The notes below the pieces were generated by a model that was given only the letters and a program-made list of their open reading frames with translations, made no database searches and had not been told where the DNA came from. Both the position numbers and the translations under genes were made by a program. 64,000 bases of DNA. It comes from Linnemannia elongata (taxonomy: Eukaryota; Mortierellomycota; Mortierellomycetes; Mortierellales; Mortierellaceae). Below are positions 1 to 11,898 of the stretch, piece by piece; position 1 is the first letter of the stretch; each line of letters starts with the position of its first letter. The stretch is taken from positions 1,178,001 to 1,242,000 of the forward strand of contig JAXBDG010000001.1 of the NCBI GenBank assembly GCA_036320915.1. The letters run 5' to 3'.

Positions 1-2452
1 TTGCGTGCGATGTGGTGTGGAGGAGGAAAGCCTGCTAAGGAAGCGCAGTTCAGCAGTGCAAGCCAGGGGACAGCTATTAGAGAACAAAGTGGGTCCTGGA
101 AGAGAAAGTTGGGTCGTTGGCCCCTCTAAGGTTTTTCTTCTGAGAGAAGGGTTCTTAAAGGGGAGAAAGGGGGCACAAAAAACGGCGAACGACCTTTCCC
201 AAATTCTGTGTCCCTTCCTTACCCCACACATTTTTTCAATTGGATTCATTTCGATCCACAGAAAATGCAGAATGTATTCTTCTTCAAGTGTAAACACGTT
301 GGGGTTGGGGATGGTCTGTTTTGTTGTGTTCTTCTCCTCACCCCATCATCGGTATGCATGGTTGAGTGGCACACACACAGAGACAAACGTGGCCTCAGGG
401 ACTTCAGCAACGGTTTCTAAAGGACAGGGTCAACAAGGAGTGACCCCACTCTCTCTTCGACTTGCTTGGGTGATCGAGCTCTTTCTTTCTCTTCTTCCCC
501 TTCTTCTCTCCAATACCCCCGCCCTCTTTCTCATTCTGCCTTCGACTCCCGCCCAGACAAAAACCAAAAAGCAAACCCACGGTGGGCCAATCTTAAGGCG
601 CTGCAAGAGTGGCGGACCTTGGATTCCCTTTTTTCAATTCAATCGCCTTCATTTTCTTATTATTCCCCTGTCACTTACTGTTCAATTGAATAGCAAAGGT
701 CTATTCTGTTGTTACCCTATGTGTACTCTGGTCGTCGAGTTTGTCTTTGTTTGGTCGACTTGAATTTTCCAGGTCGACAAGAAGGGATTTTTGTGTTTGT
801 CGACTTGATCTGTCTGATCTGACCGACCGACCAACTGACCGACCAACTCACCCCACAATTTTCTCACGGTACGAAGCAAAATTTATCTGTTTTTTCTGAC
901 TGACTGACTGACTGACACTCAAGAGACAGCATCCATGGATATTCATAAACGATGGTTATGTCTATGGTATGAAACCAAAAGGGCTTCCTTGTCACAATAT
1001 AGGGAGGAGAGAAGAAGAAGAAGAATAGACAGAAAAGGGTAAGAAAATGGGAGGAAAGGCAAAGACGTGGTGAAGGAAAAGAGTGGAGGGAAGGGGAGGT
1101 GTAGCGCACTAAGTCAAAAGAAATCACCGATGAATCCAACAGTCGATCAACTACATTCCTTCCATGTCGGTGAGGCGCTGATCAGCAGTAAGACAACCGA
1201 AAAGGCTGGATGAGTTATTTTGCCCTGACTTTCAGGAGATGTTACGAAACAAAACAAAAAACTAGGGAAGTAGTGAAGGGTGAATGGGTGAATGATAAAC
1301 GGTGAGTTGACCCTTCAGGGGACAAGAACATTTATTTTTGTTGCTGTTGCAATGCGCTCTTTTTTTTTCGCAATCCAAATCAAACAAATGCTCAGCATTT
1401 CACAGAAGGTAGAGGCGTGGAAAAAATGGGCGGATGTCCTTTTTGGGTCCATGTGGGCGAACTTATGGGGAATGAGAGAGTGAGGGAGTAGTATTAGGTA
1501 TTGCACTGTAAGAGATGAGATGGGGGCTGGAGTTTGGGAGTGGAGAAAGAGTTGACCCGCGAAATGCGAGGGAGAGGGTGAGGGGAGGAGAGTATGAAGC
1601 AGTTGGTACCAAACGTACCACATTGACTGGTTGAAAAAAGGCCAAAGGAAAAAAATAAAATAAAATAAAAAAGGTGGGGCGGGATAAATGGCTGGCCGGT
1701 TTGAGACAGCCAGGGCCAAAGGGGAGAGAAGGAAAAGACCATCGTCGATGTTGATGTCCTCCATTGGTATAGACGAATTTATTATTTTTGTCGATGACTT
1801 TGCTTTTATTGCCAGGGGGGGTGGATCGACCCAGCGATGATAACTGCTATATCGATGGCCATTCAGAGATCCAAAAAAAAAAAATAAAAAAAAAAAAATA
1901 AAAAAATAAAAGGAGAAAGAGGCTACTTGGGGCGAATGAGAAGAAGCATTTGCGATTCAGATGTATGAAATTGAGACAGGAACCGCAGAAGATCAGCAGG
2001 ATGAGAGGAGCAGCAGCAGCAGCATGTGCCGTGCCTGAAAGAGTGCAATGCAGATGACAATGGGATCAGATATGATTGTATGAGATGGATCAATGGTTAT
2101 TAATGCCTTGGAGTTAACTTGACTCGAATAGCAAAGGGAGTAAGTGGAATGGGCTGGACTGGAAGAGCAAGACAATGGGTATGAGCTGAGTGATTAGTAT
2201 TATTATTTTTTTGACCAAGTGGAGATGGAGGAGAGGGAGGTGGAGCACAAACACAACACAACAAGTAAGCAGGTTGTAGTGAGTGGCTGGCCTGTCTGGC
2301 CTGTCTGGCCTGAGTATCGCCGTTTTTCTGTTCTCCCTTCCTTTATATTTAGTTCTACTTTTTCTCTTCTTTTCTTCTTTTCTTCTTTTCACTCTCGTCA
2401 TCCCCTTTCCCTCTCTCTCTCTCCCCACCCCTTCATACACACACTTCCAGTC
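1..2452. other. Intergenic region upstream of the glutamate dehydrogenase gene
   Basis: I see no supportable gene here. The stretch holds three GTCGAC hexamers (754, 773, 799) followed by a run of ACCGACC/ACTGACC units to about 850, TGAC repeats near 898-915, A/T-rich homopolymers near 1870-1915, and a TGGCC-TGTC tandem at about 2285-2312. From 2320 to 2450 it is strongly CT-rich, the usual look of promoters in this window, and runs into the start codon of the next gene. Confidence 0.6.
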
Positions 2453-4847
2453 ATGGTTGCTGCTGCTCTCCTCCGTAGAACCCCTGGGTAAGTACTCTCC
2501 TTCAAAATCGCCATCGCCAATACTTCTTGATATCGACCACTCCTCGCGTTTGATCAGCATTCGCGCGTCCAACCCAATACAGGAATAGATTCTCAATCTC
2601 GTATGAACCCTCTCGCAGGTTTCAGCTCGTTCCCCCCTTGCGCTCGCCCTACTCACTTTTATTCTTTCGCCATCAACAACTCGCACGATCACAAGTCGTG
2701 ATCAAGTGATGAGCACACCTAATCACAGAGGAGAGATGAAGATGACTGACTGGACCAACAATAACTAACAAACATATGTCTGAAATGTACTTGATGGATC
2801 ATAAAATAGCTCTTTGGCCTCGGCTATCCGCCTTCACCGCACTGCTGCTGCCGCCACCCCCATTGCCCGCTTCATGAGCACCCATGTCACCAACGCTGCC
2901 TGCGAGGACAACGAGCCTGGTTTCTTGGGTTCCGTCGAGACCTTCTACGACCGCGTATGTGTTTATTCCTTTTCTTTTTATTTTGATGGCTGACTGACTG
3001 ACTGAGGGATATTTAGTTTTGGCTGGGCGCGGGAAAAATGAGAACAAAATCAACGAGTGAAGGAGGAAGAAAGGAAAGGCATGGCAAACAGAACGGGATC
3101 AATTGGATGCAGGAATCAGTCAAGGAAGAGAAGAGAAAGGAAAGAAAAGGACGGGCATGTGTGTGTTATATGTGATGTAAGAAGAAGAAGAGGAGGGAGG
3201 AGGGAGTGGGTTAGGATGGATCTGATCATACATCTCTTCACGGGAGGGTCTTTCTTATTCCCCAACAGAACAAGTCGACAGCAACACGGACCTGCTGTCA
3301 TTCAACAATGAAAGAGTAAAAATAAGGAGGGAAAAAACAAAAAGAAGGTTTGGGAGTAAACAGAGCATTCGTTCATTCAATCTCACCGTGTTGGACAATG
3401 GATACAACCACCAGAACAATCGAACAAGAAGAATGGTATTGTTTACTTACCCTTTCCGTGGCCCTTCCTTGTTACGATACAATAGGCTGCCAAGATCAGT
3501 GGAGTCTCTGAGAAGTCCTTGACCGGCATCAAGGCCGTTGATGCCGTCTTGAGCGTCAAGTTCCCCGTCGAGATCGATGCCGACACCCACATCATCATCG
3601 AGGGTTACCGTGCCCAGCACTCCCGCCATCGCCTTCCTTGCAAGGGTGGTATCCGTTTCTCGGATGAGGTCGACCTCCAGGAGGTCGAGGCCTTGGCTTC
3701 CTTGATGACCTACAAGTGCGCTGTCGTCGATGTTCCCTTCGGAGGCGCCAAGGGAGGTGTCAAGCTCAACCCCAAGAAGTTCACCCCCGCTCAGCTCGAG
3801 CGCATCACCCGTCGTTACACCATGGAGCTCTGCCAGAAGAACTTCATCGGACCTGGTGTCGATGTCCCCGCTCCCGATGTTGGAACCGGTCCCCGTGAGA
3901 TGTCCTGGATCATGGACACCTACCGTCAGTTCAACCCCCAGGATGTCAACGCTGCTGGATGTGTCACCGGCAAGCCCATCTCCCAGGGAGGTGTCCGTGG
4001 CCGTAACGAGGCCACCGGTCTCGGTGTCTACTACGGTATCCGCGAGTTCTTGCAGTTCCCCGAGGTCCAGGAGATGACTGGCCTTGACGGCAACATTGCC
4101 GGCAAGACCGTCATTGTCCAGGGATTCGGAAACGTCGGTTACTGGGCTGCCAAGTTCTTCCAGAACAACGGTGCCAAGATCATCGGTATTGGTGAGCACG
4201 ATGTCTCTGCCTACGACCCCAACGGTATCGACATTGAGGCTATCTTCAAGCACCGTGCCGAGAACGGTACCTTCCGTGGCTTCGGCAACGCCGAGATCAT
4301 TGACGGATCCATCAAGGTCATGGAGCGTGAGTGCGATATCTTGATCCCCGCCGCCCTTGAGCGTCAGATCGGTCTCAAGAACGTCAAGAACATCAAGGCC
4401 AAGATCATTGGTGAGGCTGCCAACGGACCTATTACCCCCGATGCCCACGACTACCTCGTCTCCCAGGGCAAGGTTGTCATCCCCGACTTGTTGTTGAACG
4501 CCGGAGGTGTTACTGTCTCGTACTTTGAGTGGCTCAAGAACTTGTCCCACGTCCGTTTCGGTCGTATGTCCCGCAAGTGGGAGGAGGCTGGCAAGTCCAA
4601 GCTCTTGACCCTTGTCGAGGAGAACGCCGGTCGTCAGTTGACCCCCCAGGAGCGTCGCGCTGTCATCCACGGAGCTGAGGAGCACGAGCTCGTCTACTCT
4701 GGTCTTGAGGACACCATGATCGGTGCCTGCGAGGAGACCCGTGCCACCGCTGCCTTGAAGAACACTGACTTCCGTACCGCTGCCCTCGTCAACGCCATCC
4801 AGAAGATCTCGACTGTCACCACCCAGTCTGGTCAGATGTTCTTGTAA
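2453..4847 (+). CDS. Mitochondrial NAD(P)-glutamate dehydrogenase, GLUD1-like hexameric type
   Basis: It catalyses reversible oxidative deamination of glutamate to 2-oxoglutarate and ammonium, probably in the mitochondrial matrix. Exons are 2453-2487, 2810-2954 and 3486-4847, giving 513 residues with phases that close exactly. The N-terminus has many Arg and Ala and few acidic residues (RLHRTAAAATPIARF), as in matrix presequences. The substrate loop PCKGGIRFS lies near residue 112, the catalytic Lys in TYKCAVVDVPFGGAKGG is about residue 137, and the NAD(P) Rossmann motif is GFGNVG. YFEWLKNL near the C-terminus is typical of the family. Sequence and length resemble animal GLUD1 more than the ~450-aa fungal NADP enzyme or the ~1000-aa NAD enzyme. 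Between FGRM and ELVYSG lies a segment of about 45 residues where animal enzymes carry the regulatory antenna. Codon use is strongly biased, suggesting high expression. Confidence 0.93.
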
Positions 4848-5289
4848 ACATCTTTTCTATTCCTTTTCTCGTTTTCTTTTCATTTTCTGTTCTTGTACGA
4901 TAGACAACCCCTTTCATCCATTTATTATTCAAAAGTAAAAAAACATTTACAAAACACTTTGTTCTCCTTTCCAACGCGTTTTTTGAATGGTGTATTTTCC
5001 AAACTTTCCTGAATTGATTCGAGACAAACGCCTTGGCGACAATAAGCAAATGTGGCTTATCCATATGATCCCCTGTGTCACGGGATGCTGACCCTCACTT
5101 TTTTTTCTTTCCATCACCACGATCACCCATCCAGCTCCTCTCGCTCCTGTCCACTCTCCTCGCTCATCATCTCCCTTCCTTCTACCCATCTGCCCTCTAC
5201 TTCGATCTTCTTCCTTCCTCTTCATCGACCTTTTGTCTTCCACCTTTCCCTTTCCTTTCGCCCGATCTCTCCCCCTCTTAAAACAAAAA
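4848..5289. other. Intergenic: 3' end of GDH and CT-rich promoter of the KH gene
   Basis: There is no gene. The first part is the T-rich 3' flank of the dehydrogenase. From about 5095 to 5280 the + strand is strongly CT-rich and leads into an A-rich leader just before the next start codon. Confidence 0.6.
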
Positions 5290-6962
5290 ATGACTCACGA
5301 TACCTCTGCCTCTACCGCCAACAAGAACTCTTTCTCTGGCTTTGGAAGCTTCTCCACCTCAAAGATGATCAACTCGACCTCCACCACCGCCTCTTCAGCC
5401 ACTGCCACTGCTGGTGCCACTACCAACACCAAGGACGAGTACGACGGTCAGTACGAGCATGACGGCGAGCAGGCTCGCGAGGGAGTCGAGGGACTCGACG
5501 CTGACTCTCCCTTGACCCTTCGTGCCTTGGTCTCTACCAAGGAGGCTGGTGTTATTATCGGCAAGGCTGGAAAGAATGTTGCTGATCTCCGTGACCAAAC
5601 CGGTGTCAAGGCTGGTGTCTCCAAGGTCGTCCAGGGTGTCCATGATCGTGTCTTGACTGTCTCTGGCTCTGTCGAGGGCGTTGCCAAGGTGAGATATCAG
5701 GAGTAGATCGAGCACAGGATATTCATAATCAGGGACATGGAGAAGGATTTCAAGCACTCTATACCCAAAAACAACGACAAAACCTACTACAACAAACAAG
5801 TGTGCCACCAAAGTGGAGAAATAGACGCAGAAATGGAGTGGAAAACTATAGGCGGCATACAAGGAAGGGAGTGACAACATTGAGAACAAAAGAGATGTTA
5901 AGGCGCGCTGCGGTTTTGTTTTTGTTCTGAGCACTCTTTCCCACGTGCCTGAAGTAAATGAATGCAAACAGGAAGCAGGGTCTTTTTTTTTTAAGCCGTG
6001 GTGCTCTCGCATTCGGTCGTTTCCTCTTTAATTCCAACCTTCTGGCGACTGTAAAGAGTGGAGTGTTTTGGTCGATCGCCTGTTTCTTTTGTGCTTATGG
6101 GTAGAGGAAATTGAAGGCAGTACTAATTATCGTCTGGTTCTATAACTTTTATATATATTAGGCATTCTCGTTGATTGCTCAGACTCTCTTGGAGAACCCC
6201 ATTACTTCTTCGCCTCCCACCACCCCCGTCAACCCTCTTCGCCCCGTTGCACAGACCTCGTCTGTTCGTCTCTTGATCTCTCACAACCTGATGGGTACCA
6301 TCATCGGTCGCCAGGGATTGAAGATCAAGCACATTCAGGATACCTCCTCAGCCCGCATGGTCGCCTCCAAGGACATGCTCCCTCAGTCGACTGAGCGTGT
6401 TGTTGAGATCCAGGGAACCATTGATGCTATCCGCATTGCCATCTACGAGATTGGAAAGTGCTTGGTCGACGACTGGGAGCGTGGTGTCGGCACTGTCCTC
6501 TACAACCCTTCGGCCCCTCGTGCTGCTGGCTCTGGACCTGCCTACACCTCTGCCGCCCCTACCACCGGAGCCCGCACCAACACTACCTCTAACAGCAACA
6601 GTAACAGCGGAAGCTACACTTCACGCACAGGCAACGGATCCGACTTTACTCGTCCCCGCCCCGAGGCCTTCAGCCAGAACAACGCCAACCTTCGCACCCA
6701 GGAGATTTCTATTCCAGCCGACATGGTTGGATGCATCATCGGCAAGGGTGGATCGAAGATTTCGGAGATTCGTCGTCTGTCCGGATCGCGCATCTCGATC
6801 GCCAAGGTCCCCCACGATGATTCTGGCGAGCGCATGTTTACGATTGTCGGTACCTTGGAGGCCAACGAGAAGGCGTTGTACTTGCTCTATGGTCAGTTGG
6901 AGGCTGAGAAGGACAAGCGCCTGAATATGGCTGAGGATCACGTCGAGGATGACGAAGAGTAA
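5290..6962 (+). CDS. Triple-KH-domain RNA-binding protein (PCBP/Rnc1/PBP2-like)
   Basis: This is a poly(rC)-type RNA-binding protein, probably acting in mRNA stability or localisation. Exons are 5290-5688 and 6162-6962, giving 399 residues; the 473-nt intron starts GTGAGA and ends ATTAG. Three KH domains are visible, each with a GxxG loop: VIIGKAGKNV (loop near residue 91), TIIGRQGLKI (near 182) and CIIGKGGSKI (near 327). The N-terminal 70 residues are Ser/Thr-rich, and an Asn/Ser-rich low-complexity linker separates KH2 from KH3. The C-terminus is acidic. Length and spacing match fission yeast Rnc1 (about 398 residues) and budding yeast Hek2/Pbp2. Which of these is the orthologue cannot be decided from sequence alone. 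The start lies directly after an A-rich leader, the usual fungal context. Confidence 0.92.
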
Positions 6963-7083
6963 AAAAATCGACGCGACTGTAGATAGTATCCACCATTGAC
7001 GACCGTCCTTTTAAGTTTCACCCTTTTTACTTCCAAGGACAATCCTGCAATGATTCTCTTTCTTTTTCTTTTTCTTTTATAGG

Positions 7084-7121
<38 letters not shown>

Positions 7122-9043
7122 CTGTTTGTGTTTATGTTTGTTTGTTTGTTTTCTACTTGCTTTGATTGCCAATACTTTTTTTTCAAAAAGCCCTTTGTTC
7201 GTATTACCTTTCCCTAAGCGCACCATAGTGCGTGTACAAACCCGCAATAATGCACATACTTTTATCATCATCATCTAACATACATACCTTTCTTTCATTT
7301 GTTTGTTATCGTGTTCTGGAATGAAAGAAGAGATCATAAAGGAACCCTTTTTTTCCAGCGCACTATAATACGGCCGTAAGGCTCGGCTGTGTATGTACTA
7401 TGTAGAAAGAAGAGAGCCGGTGATTTCGGACCTTGAGCAAGCGAGAGTGAAGAGAGAAGAGAGAGAGAGAAGAGAGCCAGAGGAGTGTCCGACGACGACG
7501 ATGATGATGATGATGCTTACCACATGGCATGATGTGTACAGTACTATATATTTATTTATTTTTCTTCCGCCCGGTTTGCTCTTCCCTGAAAGTCCAGCGG
7601 GAGGAGATGCGAGAGGTGAAAGGAAAGGAAGCCTCGAACAGTTGAAAGACAAAAGGATAAAAAAGAGGAACCCTAACCAAGGCTCAGTCATAAATGGGTG
7701 GTCCATGTCTTTGTTTTGAAAACACAACTTCATTTTACATGCCCGCGTATATCGCGAGACCATGAGAGCATTTTCCAGGTATTTATAGCGACCCAACCTC
7801 CCCTTTTCTTTTTTTTTTTTCACCCCTCGAATGAGACTTTCCTCAGGCGACCAAAGTAAAAAATCGCAGAACTGTAATAATAATGAAAAACAAAAATCTC
7901 CGCTCGTCTCTCCGCCTCATCTCTCTGATGTATTTTTTTTTTTTTTTTTTTGGTGAGGGACAAGAGTAGGGGGGGTTGGTTTGGGAGAAAGGCCGGTTTC
8001 TGGTGGTGGTAGGCAGATGGTCCCGACCTCCGCCCCCCTTTCGTAGTACTATTCTGTCTCCTTATTTATTTATTTTTTCTTTCTATCATTCCAGCACCCA
8101 GTGCCTCTTCCCTCCCCTAGCAAGTAGGAACACACGACACACACACTTCGCAATTGCTCTTTTTAGATACAAGTCCAGTGGTATTTATTTTTATGGGTCG
8201 GATTCAGTAACAAATAGCCGAAAGGGCATTGTCAAAATGAAGAAAGAGAGAAGTCTGGGCTGGGGAGGGAGGGAGGGGCTGGGTGGAGTGTTTTGGACTG
8301 ATGGAGATCGAGGCGAAGAGTCATGATTCAATTATTAATCTGAGTATTGCGATACGATCGGTAAAGAGGGAGGGAAGTGGCAGTGGATGGATCAGAAAAG
8401 AAGGAAAGAAGGAAGGAAGAGAAGGATGGAAAGGCATAAAGACAAAGACAGTTAGGGGGAGGTGCAATTGAGAGTATGAGAGAGATGTGGATGTGTGTAG
8501 GACGAGGATTGGCGTTTGATATGAATGTGATATGTTTGTGATGGTTGCAGCAAAAGCAAAAAAGCAAGCAAAGGGCAACAAGCATTATAAAGTCGCACAA
8601 AGTCAAAAAGGTCGGCGGCAATCAACCTTCCAGCAATTCTCAGATGGGATTTTATGTTTATTTTTAACAACAACAAAAAAGGGCGCTCATCTTCCTTGCT
8701 TCCACCCTCACGCGACTCCTCTTTGCCTCGGTTTCTTTTTCTTCCTCTTCGCTGTTGCGCTCCCCCCACCACCCACCCCCCTCCCCCTTTTTCTTCTTTT
8801 CTTCTCTCTTTGTCTCTTTTACCACCTCTTTCCTTTCCTTTCCTTTCCTTTCCTTTCCTTTCTTTCAATCCCATCCTACCTCTCCCATCCCCCTCCTCTC
8901 ATCCTCCCTCTTTCTCCTTTTGTTGGATTCATCACACCCCTACCCTCTCATCATCACCTCACACCCGCACTCACCCCTTCACACACACATACATACATAC
9001 ATACCATCACACTCACACTGAAGAGTAACTGAAAATACGACCA
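6963..9043. other. Intergenic region of about 2.1 kb
   Basis: No gene is supportable. It holds T-runs (about 7090-7115 and 7929-7950), an ATG-repeat stretch near 7500-7512, a TTTCC pentanucleotide array at about 8833-8865, and an ACAT tetranucleotide run ending near 9003. From 8700 onward the + strand is CT-rich, which fits the promoter and 5' leader of the gene at 9044. Reading frames through these tracts are low complexity and show no splice-supported coding sequence. Confidence 0.55.
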
Positions 9044-10285
9044 ATGCGTCTCCCCTACATATACAGCCGCCCTGGGGCTGCCTCTTCTTCACCAGCAGCA
9101 CCATCAAAACAGCTGCATCAACACTCAACAATCTCCCTCAAGACCGTCTTCTTTCTCTCCACCGCCGCCCTCTGCTCACTTCTTCCCTCAGTCGTCGCCC
9201 AGGCCGCTGCACCCGAACAGATCACCTACTCCTTCTATGACGAGAACAACAACCCAATTGGCCAGGCCAACATCCCTATCCTCAAGCTCAAATGTACTCC
9301 TATCGACATCTCCTCGCTCAACGGTCTGAACTACACCACCATCAGAACATCCGACGATCACTCTGCTCTGAACCTCTACAACGATGGGCAGTGTCAGCTT
9401 GGCCTTGCTTCGTCCGTTGGATTTTGGAATAAAACTGCCTCCCCAAATAATGAGATCCTTTCTGTCCGTTGGGAGGGTCCAGCCCCTGCTGACCGCGAAC
9501 CTGGCAGTGTCAGCACCACTACTTTTCCTAAGGGTTTGGAGACCCAGCCCTTCAACCCTGTGGGTGACGACGGCTCCCCCAAAAAAAAAGATCCCGTCTG
9601 GGTCATGGATCCCGCCAAAGGTCGCGTTGTTGTCGGTATCGTGTCGGCCGTCTTGGTCATCGGAGTCGCCATCGGTGTTTACCTGGTTTATGTAGCCGCC
9701 CAGTACAAGCCTCCACCAAAGAAGCCCAAGAAGCCCAAGACTGGATTGAACATCAAGAAGATCAAGAAGAAGGACGCTTACTACAGGAAGCCCGTCCGCA
9801 CCACTGAAGACGGAGCCACCTTCCAGCGACTCGAGAACGATAGCCCTGAGCCCTATGCAGGAGCAGGAGGTCGTCAACCAGCGTTGGCCATGACGGAGCG
9901 GTCGAGAGATAGCCAGTACTCTGAGGCGGCGACGTTTGTGGATTGGAACAACCAGAGCCAGCAGAGATCCTCGCCCTTGAGCAGCGGCAAGGGATTCCAG
10001 GATGGATTGAATTCCGTATCTATCGATATGCAGGGCAACAACAACAACCGATCGCCTTTTGCCAACTCTTACTCGCCAGACCTGATGCAGTTTGACAACT
10101 CGGGAGGACGGGGTTATGGTCAGCAGCAGCAGGGTCATAACCAGCCATACAGAGGTCGTGGAGGAGAGGTTCTTGTGCCCATGGATACGTTGGACAGCCA
10201 CCATCACCATGGTAACAACCAGTACAGCAACAACAACAACAACCGGTCTGCTGTCCGCCGCACCAGCAGTTCTCGCTCTCGCTAA
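9044..10285 (+). CDS. Single-pass type I membrane protein, function unknown
   Basis: This is an intronless ORF of 413 residues that I do not recognise. A hydrophobic stretch at residues 33-52 (TVFFLSTAALCSLLPSVVAQ) looks like a signal peptide preceded by an unusually long 30-residue N-region. The predicted extracellular part (about 55-190) has only two Cys (84 and 117), which could form a disulfide, and N-glycosylation sequons NYT and NKT. A transmembrane helix follows at about 195-219, then a basic stop-transfer region rich in KPKKPK. The cytoplasmic tail is about 190 residues, disordered, Asn/Gln/Ser-rich, with poly-Asn and HHHH runs. The layout resembles fungal cell-surface sensors, but no WSC or other sensor domain is present. 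Confidence 0.8.
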   Translation: MRLPYIYSRPGAASSSPAAPSKQLHQHSTISLKTVFFLSTAALCSLLPSVVAQAAAPEQITYSFYDENNNPIGQANIPILKLKCTPIDISSLNGLNYTTIRTSDDHSALNLYNDGQCQLGLASSVGFWNKTASPNNEILSVRWEGPAPADREPGSVSTTTFPKGLETQPFNPVGDDGSPKKKDPVWVMDPAKGRVVVGIVSAVLVIGVAIGVYLVYVAAQYKPPPKKPKKPKTGLNIKKIKKKDAYYRKPVRTTEDGATFQRLENDSPEPYAGAGGRQPALAMTERSRDSQYSEAATFVDWNNQSQQRSSPLSSGKGFQDGLNSVSIDMQGNNNNRSPFANSYSPDLMQFDNSGGRGYGQQQQGHNQPYRGRGGEVLVPMDTLDSHHHHGNNQYSNNNNNRSAVRRTSSSRSR

Positions 10286-11898
10286 TTGTGTCCTTCGAAC
10301 CGTTCCCATCGCCAATAACGAGTGATTATGGGAGGGGTTTCCCTCAAGACGAGCACAATAGCGTGTGTATCTTTTTACCATTTTTCAGCATTTTAATATA
10401 TATCCTCCATTTACTTTTCGTGCTCATGCTTGTTGGAGGTTGTTGGATAAGAGGCGATGTGGTGAATAGTGTACGCATATCTTGCCGATTGCAGTTACTG
10501 TTGTAGTGAAAGGTAGGGGTGCGAGCATAGGCCAAGACGCGAAGGACTGGCAAATATCTTGGATAGAAACTTGGCAAAAGGGTGTAGGTTGCAATTGAAG
10601 ATAGAGACGATTCTTGCTTTTGTGAGTTAGGGACAGGGGATCAATCTTGCAGCCTTTTGCAGTGCTTGCAGTTTACTTGTATTTACTCAGCCGCGCAGAA
10701 GAAGGCGAAGAATCTGTTGTTGCGTGGTATGAAAAGAGAAGAAAAACAAGATGGAAGAAAAAGTGCACTGCCTTTTATTTTTCTCTTTTATCTTTTTTGT
10801 TATTACCAGGACATCAGGGGTCAATTTTGCTGTAGCAGCAGCAGCAGCAGCAAGCAATTGAGTTGAGGAAAGAGTGCAAGCAGGAAAAGCAACCCTTTCC
10901 CTCACACAGCCGCACAAACTTGACCGGCCCAAAATATGCTCTGGAAAGTCCCTGAAAATGAAGAGAGGTGGCAGGTATGTCTATGAATAGCAATTGAGGG
11001 GGTGAAAGCCCTAGATAGCCGAGGAACAAACAAACTGAAGTAAAGTGTGCGAACAGGTACCTTTTTTTTATTTTATTTTTTTTTGTATATATCTTTTCGA
11101 TAGCAGGGTCTGAATGAGTCGAGAGAAGAGGGCTTAGGTTGGATCGCAAGGGATGGGGGAGTTGTTCGTTCGTTTTTGTATTGGGCTCATCTTTGTGCAC
11201 TGCTTTTGCAGGTTTATGACAGCTCAGCCTGTGTTTGACAAAACTGTAGTCAATGTCGGATCGTTCGCTTGAAAGAATGTACGAGGATGAAGAATGTAAC
11301 GAAGCGAAGCGTTTGTGTGAAGACCAAAAGTAAAAAAAGTGGTCGTTCAGGGTTGTCGGCTTGGCATGTTCTTTTTTACTTGAGCTGATCTGCTCCAAAA
11401 GGGGTTCTTTCTTCTTTCTTCTTTCCTCTTTCCTCTTTCCTCTTTCCTCTTGTTGTTCTGTTGTGGTGCGTTATTATTATTTTGTTATCTGTGTCTGGGT
11501 GGTGGTGCCTCGCCTCCCGCTGGCACTGCTGTAAGCAAGTCCTGGCACAGTGCTCATTCAAAATTGTCCGCTCAACTCTCTTTTCATTTTTCGATCTTTT
11601 TTTTTCTTGCTCTTTTTTTTACTTTCACTTTTTTACTTTTTACTTTTTACTTTTTTCTTTTTTCTCCTTTCCTTTCTTTCATCCTCACTCTACACTCGTA
11701 CTCCTCTCTCTCTCTCTCTTTATCCTTTACTCTCTCGTCCTTCCTGCCCGCCTGCTTGCACTGCAGTCCTGCTGCTCGCCTTCAACTCTTTACACTTGGC
11801 ACTCCTCGTCTCCTCTCGTCTCTTCTCCTGCACCAACAACAACACCTCCTGCACACCAGGCAGCGGCCTTACCCATCCTCTCTTATAGGCATTGATTA
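10286..11898. other. Intergenic region of about 1.6 kb
   Basis: No gene is supportable. It contains a (CAG)n-like run near 10833-10852 and a CTTTC/TCTTT array near 11405-11450. From 11570 to 11870 a long T/CT-rich tract forms the promoter and leader of the P-type ATPase. The antisense frames here are compositional artefacts. Confidence 0.55.

Noticed and set aside
5..763. 252-codon + strand frame at the left edge
   Set aside because: Mixed, unbiased codons, no family likeness and no splice sites; probably chance in a stop-poor region. A 3' end of an upstream gene cannot be excluded.
2114..2692. 192-codon - strand frame
   Set aside because: It crosses the CT-rich promoter and exon 1 of the dehydrogenase gene; its Arg/Lys/Glu-rich part is just the complement of the CT tract.
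3447..4685. 412-codon open frame on the - strand over the dehydrogenase exon
   Set aside because: It is the antisense of a strongly codon-biased gene, composed of Leu/Asp/Gly/Val repeats. The sense strand encodes glutamate dehydrogenase without doubt.
8654..9028. 124- and 166-codon frames upstream of 9044
   Set aside because: Pentanucleotide TTTCC and CT/CA repeats translate to Pro/Ser/Leu runs; this is promoter and leader sequence.
9188..10381. 397-codon - strand frame
   Set aside because: Antisense of the single-pass membrane protein gene; no domain and no independent promoter or codon bias.
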